DNA of 64,000 nucleotides from Nocardioides daeguensis (GCF_019192965.1 NZ_JAHTKU010000005.1:62001-126000), one strand, 5' to 3'. Positions 36,330 to 45,505 are shown, numbered from the stretch's first letter. A program made the numbers and translations. Notes: a model not told the origin generated them from the sequence alone.

Positions 36330-37022
36330 TCAGCTCCAGAGCACCTCGCGCGCCCACCGCGGCACCAGGTCTCCGGCCCGGCCCTGCCGGGACTCGTGGA
36401 AGAAGTGGCTGCCCTCGCTGGGCTCGAGGTTGAGCTCGAGCGTGCGGGCACCGTGGCGACGGGCGTGCTGGACGAAGCCGGCGGCCGGGTAGACCGCGCC
36501 CGACGTACCGATCGAGACGAAGATGCTGGCCTCGGCGAGAGCGTCGGCGATCCGGTCCATCTCGTAGGGCACCTCGCCGAACCAGACGACGTCCGGGCGC
36601 AGCTCGCGCACGCCGCAGTCCGGGCAGGCCGGCTCGTCGACGAGGGTGCCGGACCACGGGGACGCGACGCCGCAGGAGCGGCACAGCGCCTTGAGCAGCT
36701 CGCCGTGCATGTGGATGACGTTGCGCGAGCCCGCGCGCTCGTGGAGGTCGTCGATGTTCTGGGTGACGACCAGCAGGCCGGTCCCGAGCGTCCCCTCGAG
36801 CTCGGCGAGGGCCCGGTGCGCGGCATTGGGCTCGACGTCCGCGAGCGAGGCGCGGCGCTCGTCGTAGAAGCGCTGCACCAGCGCCCGGTCGCGATCGAAG
36901 CCCTCCGGCGTGGCGACGTCCTCGACCCGATGGCCCTCCCACAGCCCGTCGGCGTCGCGGAAGGTCGGCACCCCGCTCTCGGCGGAGATGCCGGCACCGG
37001 TGAGGACGACGATCTGGGGCAC
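36330..37022 (-). CDS. Sir2-family NAD-dependent protein deacylase (class III, SIRT5/CobB-like)
   Basis: 230 residues. NAD site GAGISAESGVPTFR at 9-22, QNIDDLH at 88-94, catalytic His106 in MHGE, and a zinc site of Cys114, Cys117, Cys133 and Cys136. Tyr53 and Arg56 (FYDERR) fit the Y-x-x-R signature of sirtuins that remove succinyl and malonyl groups. Convergent with the TetR gene; no acyltransferase is adjacent. Confidence 0.95.
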   Translation of the reverse strand: MPQIVVLTGAGISAESGVPTFRDADGLWEGHRVEDVATPEGFDRDRALVQRFYDERRASLADVEPNAAHRALAELEGTLGTGLLVVTQNIDDLHERAGSRNVIHMHGELLKALCRSCGVASPWSGTLVDEPACPDCGVRELRPDVVWFGEVPYEMDRIADALAEASIFVSIGTSGAVYPAAGFVQHARRHGARTLELNLEPSEGSHFFHESRQGRAGDLVPRWAREVLWS

Positions 37023-37056
37023 GATCGGAGGCTACCCGCCCCGCTCGTGACCGCCG

Positions 37057-37330
37057 TCACCCGTCCACGGGTTCACGCTGCGCAGCCAGTCCCCGCTCGC
37101 ACCAGTCGACGTTCGCCCGCAACCGGGAGTCGTCGGGGGTGGGCCGCGAGCGCACGACGTGCGGCGACCAGGCCCTCGTCGTACCGGCCGGTCCAGTAGC
37201 CGCTGACTGCGACCTCGTCCCACGCCCGCCACCGGTAGGCGGCGGAGTCGACGAAGAGAGCCTCACCGGCGGGGCGCGCGACGAGCTCGCGGGCGTCGTA
37301 CGGGAGGCGCTGGGGGTACCGGCCTGACCG
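37057..37330 (-). pseudogene. Remnant of a glycosyltransferase C-terminus (frameshifted)
   Basis: On the minus strand the frame after 37330 reads YPQRLPYDARELVARPAGEA, then WDEVAVSGYWTGRYDEGL, a pattern typical of the C-terminal segment of actinobacterial glycosyltransferases with a TPR-like tail. It loses frame at a run of five G residues (37135-37139), and the expected continuation PDDSRLRANVDWCERGL appears in another frame, ending in TGA at 37057. There is no start and the catalytic domain is missing, so this is a decayed fragment. The family name is my judgement from pattern memory. Confidence 0.55.
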
Positions 37331-38299
37331 CTACTCCCCCGGGACGGCCTCGTCGTCGCGGTAGAACGGCGCGGTCGTCGACGGCGGCCGGCCGGTGAGC
37401 AGACTGGCCGGGACGATCGTGCGCGCCATCGCCGCGACGTCGCGGCAGCTCGCCCCGGAGAGCTTGGCGTACGACGGCCGGCCCGGTCCCGGCACCTCCC
37501 ACACACCCACGCACTCGCGCCTGCCCTTCGCGTAGGTGCGCGTCGTGGGTCGCATCTCCCGCAGCGACACGGACCGCCCCGCGATCGTCCGCTCCGCCCG
37601 CCGGACGAGCTCGTCGCCGGAGGGCCGTGACGGGTCCGCCGTCAGGACGAGGGACGGCCCGCCGTCGATCGCGCAGTAGGTCGCCGTCGCGTCGGCGTAC
37701 TGTGGCGCGGCGACCGGGACGAGCAGCTGGCAGGCGGGCGGAGGTCCGGTCGTGCGGTCGACCGCACGGGGGTCCTCCCCGATCAGCGCCACGACGCCGC
37801 CGGCCAGCTGGTCGAGCGTCCCGCAGGCGTCGCTGTCATCGAGCTCGAGGACCACGCCCCGCGACGTGCTCGTCGGCAGCAGGACCTCGCAGCCGCCCCC
37901 GCCAGGTGCCCTCTGCCAGCCGGCCGCACCGTCGAACGTGACCCGCTCGTAGCCCGCGCCCCGCAACGCGTCGGCCCGGAACGGCACGAGCACCGATGCC
38001 CTCACCGTTCCGATCCCGGCCGTGTCGGCGACGCAACCGGGGCCGGTGACCGCATCAGGATCGGCCTGGGGGTCGACCATGTCCAAGCCGGTCCGGGAGC
38101 CCGCCCCCTGGAGCAGCCGGCACACGTCGACGGCCGACCAACCGTCGTACTCGGTGGCCGGGTCGGGGTTGCGTACGTCGAGCGGGGTCGATGCCGACGG
38201 GTCGGGGTCGACAGGCCTGTCGTCGGGCGAGCAGGCGACCAACCCACCCGGCAGGACGAGCGCGACGACCGCGGCCGCCAGACGGAGCGGGGTGTGCAT
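37331..38299 (-). CDS. Putative lipoprotein of the ESX-like operon
   Basis: 322 residues from the ATG at 38299. Lipoprotein signal ending LVLPGGLVAC, acylated Cys23. The mature part resembles DUF3558-like actinobacterial lipoproteins in layout: an early CRLL motif (WSAVDVCRLLQGA), several cysteines (PGCVADTAG, GGCEVLLP, DACGTLDQL, TYCAID) and a repeated second half. It follows the 404-residue protein by 13 bp, third in a three-gene minus-strand operon. An extracellular partner of the upstream secreted proteins is inferred. Confidence 0.75.
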   Translation of the reverse strand: MHTPLRLAAAVVALVLPGGLVACSPDDRPVDPDPSASTPLDVRNPDPATEYDGWSAVDVCRLLQGAGSRTGLDMVDPQADPDAVTGPGCVADTAGIGTVRASVLVPFRADALRGAGYERVTFDGAAGWQRAPGGGGCEVLLPTSTSRGVVLELDDSDACGTLDQLAGGVVALIGEDPRAVDRTTGPPPACQLLVPVAAPQYADATATYCAIDGGPSLVLTADPSRPSGDELVRRAERTIAGRSVSLREMRPTTRTYAKGRRECVGVWEVPGPGRPSYAKLSGASCRDVAAMARTIVPASLLTGRPPSTTAPFYRDDEAVPGE

Positions 38300-38312
38300 C
38301 GGCGGGGACTCC

Positions 38313-39527
38313 TCAGGAGAGCGGCTGGTCGGACGAGACCGCCGGGAAGCCGGCCCAGCTGTCCGAGCTCCACTCGTCCCAGATCGACTTCCCCCCGAAG
38401 GTGCCGCCGCCATCCTTGGCGGCGTCCGGCGTCGGGAGGCCCTCCGGCACCGTACCCGACTGCATGTTGTCCAGCGCGTCCATGAACGCCTGGTAATGAT
38501 CGGTGTAGAGCACCTCGGTGAGCGTCGTGTAGATCTGGTCGGCCGTGGCGAGGAAGACCGTCTTGTCCTGCTTCTTGGGCTTGACCGAGATGTCGAACAG
38601 CGCCATCAGGTCCTCACCGACGGCCTTGTACTGCTCGAAGTCGGTGATGGCCGAGTCGACCTTCTCGACGATGTTGCCCACGACAGGGACCTTGCCCTCG
38701 ACGATCGCCAGCACGTCGCCGCCGAGCCGGGTGATGTCGCCGACCCACTCGGGCGGCAGCTCGGGCTCGGAGAACGGCGGGCGGTGGAGGTCGCGCCATT
38801 CGTGCAGCTGATCCACCAGGGCCTGCTTCAGGCCGTGCACGAAGTCGGCCAGCGACTGCTGGGTGCCCTGGATCAGGGTCGCGACCGAGCAGAAGCCGTA
38901 GTTCATCCACCCGGTGAAGTTCGCCAGGATCATGACGACGTCGGAGAACTCGTTGTAGAACTCCTCGGCGTTGTTGCCGGCGTTGCTCTGCCAGTCCCTG
39001 ACGATGACGCCCACCTTTCCCCAGTCCCCTCCGAATGCGCGCGTGTCACTGTCGGGGCCGGTGGTGAGCTCCTGGATGACGTGGGTGCCGATCTCGCGGA
39101 TCGCGGCGGCGTACTCGCCGACGACCGGGCTGGTGATCCGGTCGCACACGCTCTTGCAGTAGCCCGCGATGCCGCTCGCCCAGGCCTGCCCCTCCTCGTA
39201 GGCCCAGTCGAGCTGCGTCTTCAGGTGCGAGATGTACTCGTTCTTGTACGCCGCGAAGTCCGTGCTTCCCACCGGGATCGGCAGGTCGATCTGCCACAGC
39301 CCGCTCGGCTGGAGGGCGTAGCCCTTGTCCGGACACGGCACGGCCGGGTACTCACGGTCGACGTAGATCGTCTCGAACCCGGCGTAGCCGTCGGTTCCCA
39401 TGATGCCGCGCTGGATCTCGAGCATCTGCTGGAAGACGTCCCAGACGTTCTCGTTGCCGCGGACGTAGCCGAGCAGCGTCTCGATCTCGTCGAGGGTGGC
39501 CTCGAAGGTGGCTTTGTCGAAGGTCAT
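38313..39527 (-). CDS. Large helical WXG100/ESX-like protein of unknown function
   Basis: 404 residues, mostly alpha-helical and without signal peptide or clear membrane helices. Rich in aromatic residues: VWDVFQQMLEIQRGIMG, QLDWAYEEGQAWASGIAGYC, FTGWMNYGFCSVATLIQGTQ, EWSSDSWAGFP. The build and operon position behind a second helical protein suggest a type VII (ESX) secretion substrate or toxin-like carrier, but no catalytic domain or known toxin fold is seen. It starts 6 bp after the upstream gene. Confidence 0.65.
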   Translation of the reverse strand: MTFDKATFEATLDEIETLLGYVRGNENVWDVFQQMLEIQRGIMGTDGYAGFETIYVDREYPAVPCPDKGYALQPSGLWQIDLPIPVGSTDFAAYKNEYISHLKTQLDWAYEEGQAWASGIAGYCKSVCDRITSPVVGEYAAAIREIGTHVIQELTTGPDSDTRAFGGDWGKVGVIVRDWQSNAGNNAEEFYNEFSDVVMILANFTGWMNYGFCSVATLIQGTQQSLADFVHGLKQALVDQLHEWRDLHRPPFSEPELPPEWVGDITRLGGDVLAIVEGKVPVVGNIVEKVDSAITDFEQYKAVGEDLMALFDISVKPKKQDKTVFLATADQIYTTLTEVLYTDHYQAFMDALDNMQSGTVPEGLPTPDAAKDGGGTFGGKSIWDEWSSDSWAGFPAVSSDQPLS

Positions 39528-39533
39528 GGGTCC

Positions 39534-40121
39534 TCACCAGGTCCGCTCTTGCTGGTTGTGCGTGGACTCGCTGTCCAGCTCGTTCTGCCGGCGGTTGTCG
39601 GCATCGCTCGACGGAGCACCGTCCGGGCCTCCCGTGGATGGGACCTGGACGTCGACGTCGGGTCCGCCCTGGCCCGGCGCGACGGGGCCGACGAAGGGGA
39701 CGTGGTCGGTGGCGCCGGGCGCGCCGAGCCGGTCATCGAGCTGCGGGGGGACGTAGGCCTGGGCACCTTGGTCCATCTCCTTGACGAACGGTGCCATGGC
39801 GTCGTAGGAGCCCTGGTCGGTGACCTTGTAGTCCTGTCCGGTCAGCTCGAGCGATGCAGCGAAGTCGTTGGCCGACTGCACGCCCACCCGCAGCTCGGCG
39901 AAGATCGCCTCTCCCAGCTGAAGCAGGGTGCGCAGGATGGCGGGATCTCCGGTCTTCGCCGCCTGGACGTTGAGCGTGGCCAGCGCCTCCGACAGGTGGT
40001 TCGCAGCGCCCGAGAGCTTGCCGGCCGCCTCCGGGACCGCGTGCCGAGCCGCGTAGAAGATGCGCTCGATGTTGGTGTCGATCTGACGCAGCTCGTCCTT
40101 GCTGTAGTCCTCGTCACCCAT
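39534..40121 (-). CDS. Helical ESX-like small protein, first gene of the three-gene operon
   Basis: 195 residues: an alpha-helical domain of about 120 residues (MGDEDYSKDELRQIDTNIER, AAGKLSGAANHLSEALATLN, LLQLGEAIFAELRVGVQSAN) followed by a Pro/Gly/Asp-rich disordered tail. There is no signal peptide. Size and helical hairpin resemble WXG100-type partners of ESX substrates, although the WXG motif itself is absent. Starts at the ATG at 40121 with GGAG nearby. Confidence 0.65.
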   Translation of the reverse strand: MGDEDYSKDELRQIDTNIERIFYAARHAVPEAAGKLSGAANHLSEALATLNVQAAKTGDPAILRTLLQLGEAIFAELRVGVQSANDFAASLELTGQDYKVTDQGSYDAMAPFVKEMDQGAQAYVPPQLDDRLGAPGATDHVPFVGPVAPGQGGPDVDVQVPSTGGPDGAPSSDADNRRQNELDSESTHNQQERTW

Positions 40122-40216
40122 GAGGCCACTCCTTCCGACGTCGCGTGGCCCCCGATGGACGCGGCGCGAACCTGGCGTGACCTACCCGGAGGCTCGCCGG
40201 GACAAACCGCAGGCAC

Positions 40217-40558
40217 CTACGCCAGGTAGACCTTGCGCAGCCGGGTGCGGATGGTCCACTCGGTGCGCTCGCCCTCGTGCAGCCGGACGATCGCGCCCGG
40301 TGCGAGCTCGATCTCGCTGCCGTCCTCGAAACGCACCGCGCCCTCGCCCTCGAGGACGACGAACACCTCGTCGGCCTCGACGTCGCGGACCACGCCGGGC
40401 GTGATCTCCCAGATGCCGAGCGCCACGTCACGGAAGGTGCCGAGCTCGACAAGGCCCGTCGTCGGCGTACCCGCGACGATGTCGTCGGCCGGTTCGTGCG
40501 GGACCTCGAGCGCCGTCGCGTCGACGATCCGCGAGCTCGCGTGGTCAGCGGCGCTCAC
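40217..40558 (-). CDS. Cupin-domain protein (EutQ/Cupin_3-like)
   Basis: 113 residues of single cupin fold: GIWEITPGVVRDVEADEVFV, VLEGEGAVRFEDGSEIELAP, GAIVRLHEGERTEW. The GTG at 40558 overlaps the TGA of the amine-oxidase-like gene (GTGA). Such cupins commonly accompany gamma-glutamylputrescine or related amine oxidation genes; the precise function is unknown. Confidence 0.85.
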   Translation of the reverse strand: MSAADHASSRIVDATALEVPHEPADDIVAGTPTTGLVELGTFRDVALGIWEITPGVVRDVEADEVFVVLEGEGAVRFEDGSEIELAPGAIVRLHEGERTEWTIRTRLRKVYLA

Positions 40559-41976
40559 GAGTCGAACCCCAGCCCGAGCTTGTCGAGGGTGCGCAGCCAG
40601 GCGTTTCGGCGGCCGCCGCGGTGGTCGGCCCGGTCCAGCGCCCGACGGGTGGCCTGGATGCCGATCGAGGCGATCGGCTCCGGCGGGAAGGGCACCGGCA
40701 TCCGGCGCACCATGTCGAGGCGGGTGCGTTCGGTGTCGAGGCCGGCGAGGCGGTCGAGCATCACCTCGGCCGCGAACCGGGACGCCCCCACCCCGAGGCC
40801 GGTGAAGCCGGCGGTGTGGGCGACGCGGCCGTTCATGGCCCGTCCGTGGAAGGCGCAGAACCGGGTCGAGGTGTCGATCGCGCCGGCCCACTGGTGGCTG
40901 AACCGCAGGCCCTCCAGCTGCGGGAAGGTGGTGAGGAAGTGCTCCGCCAGGCGACGGTAGGTCGTCGGACGGTGCTCGTAGGCCGGCGAGACCTTGCGGC
41001 CGTAGTGGTAGATCGCGTCGTACCCGCCCCACAGGATCCGGTTGTCCCGGCTGATCCGGTAGTAGTGGAACTGGTTGGCCAGGTCGCCCACCCCCTGGCG
41101 GCCCTCCCAGCCGATCGACGCGAGCTGGTCGGCGTTCAGCGGCTCGGTCATGAGGGCGTAGTCGTAGACCGGGACGGTGTGCATGCGGTAGCGCGCGAGC
41201 AGGCTCGGGAAGACGTTGGTGGCCAACGCGACGCGTCGGGCGCTGATGGTGCCGGCGGTGGTCGTCACCGTGACCGGACCGCGCTTGCCGGCGCCGGAGA
41301 TCCCGGTGGCGCGGGTGCCCTCGAAGATCTCGACGCCGAGCTCAGCCGCGACCCGGGCGAGCTCGCGGGCGAGCTTGGCCGGGTGGACCATCGCGACGTC
41401 GGGGTCGAGGACGCCGGCGAGGTACGTCGGGCTGTCGAGCAGCGCGCGGACCTCGTCGGCCTCCAGCACGTCGGCGCCGCTCGCCCGCAGGTCGGCGACC
41501 TGGTGCGGCTCGATGGCCACGTCCAGCTCGCCGGTGCGCTCGTAGTCGCAGTCCATGGCGTACTGCTCGACGCTCGCCTCGATGGCGTCCAGGTTGGCGA
41601 TCCCGAGCCGCTCCAGCTCGTCGTACTGCCCGGGCCAGCGGGACCGGCCGTTCTCCTCGCCGTGGGTGATGCTCGCCGCGCAGAACCCGCCGTTGCGACC
41701 CGATGCCGCCCAGCCGATCCGCTCGGCCTCGATCAGCACGACCCGGCGGCCGGGCTCGCGCTGCTGGGCCCGAACGGCTGTCCACAGGCCCGTGTAGCCG
41801 CCGCCCACGACCAGCAGGTCGGTCTCGATCGCCCTGCGCAGGGGCGGGCGGACGGGTACCTCGCCGAGGTCGTCGATCCAGAAGCAGGCGTCGCGGACGC
41901 CGACGAGGGCATGGTCGACGGCGGCCCGGTCGGTGGGCGTACGTGAGAAGACGGTCCCCGAAATGGTGGCAGTCAC
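40555..41976 (-). CDS. FAD-dependent oxidoreductase (DAO family, PuuB-like)
   Basis: 473 residues from the GTG at 41976, chosen for the upstream GAGGGTGG; an ATG at 42063 would extend into the promoter. ADP-binding GGGYTG at 58-63, then LIEAERIGWAASGRNGGFC, a D-amino-acid-oxidase/GlyA-type FAD fold, and the C-terminal HTAGFTGLGVGASRFAAEVM. Closest in style to gamma-glutamylputrescine oxidase. Co-translated with a cupin. Oxidation of an amine or amino acid to aldehyde or ketone with peroxide release is inferred. Confidence 0.88.
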   Translation of the reverse strand: MTATISGTVFSRTPTDRAAVDHALVGVRDACFWIDDLGEVPVRPPLRRAIETDLLVVGGGYTGLWTAVRAQQREPGRRVVLIEAERIGWAASGRNGGFCAASITHGEENGRSRWPGQYDELERLGIANLDAIEASVEQYAMDCDYERTGELDVAIEPHQVADLRASGADVLEADEVRALLDSPTYLAGVLDPDVAMVHPAKLARELARVAAELGVEIFEGTRATGISGAGKRGPVTVTTTAGTISARRVALATNVFPSLLARYRMHTVPVYDYALMTEPLNADQLASIGWEGRQGVGDLANQFHYYRISRDNRILWGGYDAIYHYGRKVSPAYEHRPTTYRRLAEHFLTTFPQLEGLRFSHQWAGAIDTSTRFCAFHGRAMNGRVAHTAGFTGLGVGASRFAAEVMLDRLAGLDTERTRLDMVRRMPVPFPPEPIASIGIQATRRALDRADHRGGRRNAWLRTLDKLGLGFDS

Positions 41977-42086
41977 CCCGCCACCCTCGCGGACCGCACT
42001 CCCGACCGCCAGTGACGCACTGTCACGTGTTCGGTCGGCGACGTTACACATCGTCGCGCCCACCGACGGGATCCTCCACCCCGACG

Positions 42087-42623
42087 CTAGGCCGACGCCG
42101 TGCTCCGTCCTTCGGCTCCGCCCTCGTCCTCCCAGACGCTGGTGGCGAAGGGCGAGACGCCGCCGGAATGGAGGCGTGCCGTCGCGAGCAGGGCGGCTGC
42201 CGACCTGGTGTTCCGCTCGTCCGCAGCCTCGGCCATCAGGGTCCGCGCGATGTCGGGCTCCATGCTGCTGGGGATCACCAGCAACCGCAGGCGCTCACGC
42301 GAGGACATGACGACGATCATGAGGTGCGTGTCGTCGTTCGGGAAGGAACCCACCTTCACGGGTCCCCGTGCCGCCCTGATCGTGCGCGCCGACGGACCTC
42401 CCGCCGCCGCGTCCCAGTCCGGCCGCGAGAACAGCAGTCGCGCGGGGCGGCCGACGAGGCCGGGGAAGTGGTCGATGAGATCGGCGCACTCGACCTGCAG
42501 GTCGCGCGACTGCGGCCACCAGGCGCCGTCGAGCGGTCGTGACGGGAATCCGTTGTCGAGCCGGATCCGCAGGGGGACCCGGTCGGTCGATCGTGCGGAT
42601 GACTGTTCAGATGACGTCGTCAT
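42087..42623 (-). CDS. DUF5994 family protein (copy 1)
   Basis: 178 residues from the ATG at 42623, which has GAGGGAGA upstream. The core motif LDGAWWPQSRDLQVECADLI, then RPARLLFSRPDWDAA, PVKVGSFPNDDTHLMIVVMS and RLRLLVIP, is shared with the genes at 46591 and 47157. Its C-terminal extension (VWEDEGGAEG) resembles the WEDVGG end of copy 2. Soluble; function unknown. Confidence 0.85.
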   Translation of the reverse strand: MTTSSEQSSARSTDRVPLRIRLDNGFPSRPLDGAWWPQSRDLQVECADLIDHFPGLVGRPARLLFSRPDWDAAAGGPSARTIRAARGPVKVGSFPNDDTHLMIVVMSSRERLRLLVIPSSMEPDIARTLMAEAADERNTRSAAALLATARLHSGGVSPFATSVWEDEGGAEGRSTASA

Positions 42624-42720
42624 GACGTCTCCCTCTGTGCTGCCCTGTCGGCCGGGTGGGCCAGTCCTCGCAGCCTGATTGACCTCAACGCTACCTCGGC
42701 CCCCAAGGGACGGATCGATC

Positions 42721-43782
42721 TCATCGGTCGCACCCCGGTCTCGACCCACCCGCCGTGCCGGTGCGCAGCCGCAGCGCCGTCCCGACCTGGCGCAGGTGCC
42801 GGAGCCCGGATCCATACGACGCCACCAGCGTGGCCTCGGCGTACGGGATGTCGCGCTCCTGGCAGTGCCGGCGCACGATCGGCTGCGCCAACCTGAGGTT
42901 GGGCCGCGGCATGCTCGGGAACAGGTGGTGCTCAATCTGCAGGTTGAGGCCGCCGAGGGCGAGGTCGAGGAAGGGCCCGCCCCGGATGTTGCGGGAGCAC
43001 ACCACCTGGCGGAGCAGGGGGTCCGCGCTCTGCACCGCGGTGGGCACGGGCATGCCCTTGTGCGACGGGGCGAAGGAGCACCCGAGGTAGACACCGAACA
43101 GGGCCTGGTGGACGACCACGAACACGAGGCCCTGCACCCAGGTGAGCGTGCTGATCACCAGGCCGAGGTAGAGCGCGACGTGACCGACCAGGAGAACCGC
43201 CTCGACCGACCGGTTCCGGAACCCGGTCCGCAGCAGCGCGCGCGCCCCCTCCACGCGCAGGTTGAACGCCTCGAGCGTGAGCAGGGGGAAGAACAAGACC
43301 GCCTGGTGCCGGGTCATCCACGCCGCGGCACCAGCGCGATCGCCGGCCTGCGCCGGGTCGAACACGAACGCGCCGGGCGCGACGTCCGGATCCGTCGCCG
43401 GGTCGTTGGGGTGGGCGTGGTGCGCGTCGTGCTTGGCGACCCACCACCCGTAGCTCAGGCCGTTGAGCATGTTGCCGAGCACCAGGCAGGCGACCATCGT
43501 GGCACGGCGGCCCCGGACGACCTGGCGGTGGGCGGCGTCGTGCGAGAGGAACGCGATCTGGGTCGACACGACCGCGAAGGCGGGGGCCAGCGCGACGGCC
43601 CACCACGAGTCCCGCAGCGCCACGAGGGCGAGGACGAGCGCGGCCAGGCACCCCACGTCGAGGGCACCGAGCCTCAGGTAGTAGTCGGGTCTAGGGTGGA
43701 GAAGGCCTCTACGCCTGATCTCACGCACCAGCTCGCCGTAGTCACTGCGCGGCGGTGGGTGCACCGAATCGGTGGTCGACAT
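42721..43782 (-). CDS. Membrane fatty acid desaturase
   Basis: 353 residues from the ATG at 43782 (GGGAG upstream). The three histidine boxes are present: HDAAH at 81-85, HDAHH at 118-122 and QIEHHLF near residue 295, with four membrane helices between them. This is the di-iron front-end or acyl-lipid desaturase type (DesA3/linoleoyl-CoA-like). It introduces double bases into membrane acyl chains, typically in response to cold. A ferredoxin partner is not encoded nearby. Confidence 0.93.
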   Translation of the reverse strand: MSTTDSVHPPPRSDYGELVREIRRRGLLHPRPDYYLRLGALDVGCLAALVLALVALRDSWWAVALAPAFAVVSTQIAFLSHDAAHRQVVRGRRATMVACLVLGNMLNGLSYGWWVAKHDAHHAHPNDPATDPDVAPGAFVFDPAQAGDRAGAAAWMTRHQAVLFFPLLTLEAFNLRVEGARALLRTGFRNRSVEAVLLVGHVALYLGLVISTLTWVQGLVFVVVHQALFGVYLGCSFAPSHKGMPVPTAVQSADPLLRQVVCSRNIRGGPFLDLALGGLNLQIEHHLFPSMPRPNLRLAQPIVRRHCQERDIPYAEATLVASYGSGLRHLRQVGTALRLRTGTAGGSRPGCDR

Positions 43783-43870
43783 GACACTCCCGGCTGCTCG
43801 CAGGTGGCGCCGCCGGGGTCCGAGGTGGCTTTGCATTCGAGACTACTCCTGCGGCCCGAGGGGCGGAAGC

Positions 43871-44587
43871 GTGAGGACGACGACGCAGATCCTCGCCGCG
43901 ATCGGCGCCGCCGACGGCACCGGCCGATCGCTCCCCGACCTGCTGTGCGTGGACTGCGCCCGGTCCCTGGACCTGGCCGGCGCCGGCATCACGCTCATGA
44001 ACGACGACGGGTCCCAGGCGGTGGTCGGCACCTCGGGACCGCTGGCGTCGTGGCTCGAGGAGCTGCAGTTCGACCTCGGCGAGGGACCGAGCCTGGACGC
44101 GGCGCGCACCAACCGGACCGTCGACCACGACGACCTCGACAGCGCCGTCCGGGCGCGGTGGTCCGCGTTCTCGTCCTCAGCGCTGGCGGCAGGGATCCGA
44201 GCTGTGACCGCCCTGCCCCTCCAGGTGGGCGGGGTCAGGCTCGGCAGTCTGTGCCTCTACCGCTCGACCCCGGGGCGGCTGGACCCGGACCGGACAACGG
44301 CGGCTCGGGCATACGGCGCTGCCGCGGTGGTCGTCCTGCTCCGCCTGCAGGAACAGGTGTGGCCGCGGGGCACGCTGCCCCCCGAGCTCGGGGAGCCGGT
44401 GGCGTACCGGGCGGTGGTCCACCAGGCCACCGGCTTCCTCTCCGTGACGGCCTCGGTCGCCATCGCCGACGCCCTGCTCCTCATGCGCGCCCACGCCTTC
44501 GCTACCGAGCAGTCCCTGGTGCACGTCGCCCGCGAGGTCCTGGCGGGTCGGGTGCACATCCATCCCGAGGAGAACGAGGATGATTGA
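43871..44587 (+). CDS. GAF-ANTAR domain regulator 1
   Basis: 238 residues from the GTG at 43871, preceded by GAGGGG. A GAF sensor domain (about 15-160: LDLAGAGITLMNDDGSQAVV, AVTALPLQVGGVRLGSLCLY) and a C-terminal ANTAR RNA-binding domain (VHQATGFLSVTASVAIADAL). ANTAR proteins bind dual hexaloop hairpins in nascent RNA and prevent termination. Followed 51 bp later by a second GAF-ANTAR gene. Confidence 0.88.
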   Translation: MRTTTQILAAIGAADGTGRSLPDLLCVDCARSLDLAGAGITLMNDDGSQAVVGTSGPLASWLEELQFDLGEGPSLDAARTNRTVDHDDLDSAVRARWSAFSSSALAAGIRAVTALPLQVGGVRLGSLCLYRSTPGRLDPDRTTAARAYGAAAVVVLLRLQEQVWPRGTLPPELGEPVAYRAVVHQATGFLSVTASVAIADALLLMRAHAFATEQSLVHVAREVLAGRVHIHPEENEDD

Positions 44588-44638
44588 GTACAAGCACCGG
44601 CGTCCCGCGCCGGTCCCGACCAGCGAGGTGCGATCGCG

Positions 44639-45361
44639 ATGACGAGCGAACAACGACTCACCCGGGTGTTCGTCGAGCTCGCTGACACCCTGGTCGACGA
44701 GTTCGACGCCCTGGACTTCCTCTCGACGCTCACCGAGCGGAGCGTCGAGCTCCTGGACGCCGATGCCGCGGGGGTGATCCTGATCGACACGCGCGGGGTC
44801 CTGCACGTCGTGGCGTCGACGAGCGACCAGGCGGAGCTCCTCGAGCTCCTCGAACTCCAGAACGACGAAGGCCCCTGCCTCGACTGCCTCGAGACCGGGC
44901 GGGCGATCGTCAACGTGGGGAGCCAGCGGGCACGCTCCCGGTGGCCGCGGTTCAGCACCGCGCTCGCGGAGGTCGGCTTCCAGTCCGCGCACGCCATCCC
45001 CCTGCGCCTGCGGGAGTCCGTCGTCGGCGCCATGAACCTGTTCTGCACCGCCGACTCCCGACTGAGCGACGACGACCTGGCGCTCGGCCAGGCCCTCGCC
45101 GACATCGCCACCATCGGCCTCCTCCAGGAGCGCGCAGTCCGCCAGTCCGGGCTGATCGCCGAACAGCTCCAGACCGCACTCGCGAACCGGGTACTGATCG
45201 AGCAGGCCAAGGGCGTCTTGATGGCGAGCGCCGACGTCGACGTCGACGTGGCCTTCCAGATGATGCGGGGATACAGCCGTCGCAACAACCTCCCAGTGAA
45301 GGACGTCGCGCGCCAGGTGGTCGACCGCTCGCTCACGGGCGATCAGCTCCCCCGTTCCTGA
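44639..45361 (+). CDS. GAF-ANTAR domain regulator 2
   Basis: 240 residues. GAF domain (RSVELLDADAAGVILIDTRG, SAHAIPLRLRESVVGAMNLF) and a classic ANTAR domain (LIEQAKGVLMASADVDVDVA, FQMMRGYSRRNNLPVKDVAR). Probably co-transcribed with the preceding paralogue. RNA-binding antitermination is the expected role; the sensed ligand is unknown. Confidence 0.93.
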   Translation: MTSEQRLTRVFVELADTLVDEFDALDFLSTLTERSVELLDADAAGVILIDTRGVLHVVASTSDQAELLELLELQNDEGPCLDCLETGRAIVNVGSQRARSRWPRFSTALAEVGFQSAHAIPLRLRESVVGAMNLFCTADSRLSDDDLALGQALADIATIGLLQERAVRQSGLIAEQLQTALANRVLIEQAKGVLMASADVDVDVAFQMMRGYSRRNNLPVKDVARQVVDRSLTGDQLPRS

Positions 45362-45505
45362 GACCAGGACCCAGCGCGCAGCCACGGGCACGCCGTCGTT
45401 CGTCCCACCCATTGACTCTGGCGCGCGGCAACACCGGCTGGTAGACAGGGCGCAAGACCCGCCCGGACCCTGCGAGTCACCTACGCAGCTCGCCCTGGGG
45501 GTCTC

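Noticed and set aside
37139..37327. 62-residue plus-strand frame opposite the glycosyltransferase remnant
   Set aside because: The minus strand reads as a recognisable protein fragment; the plus frame is short and featureless.
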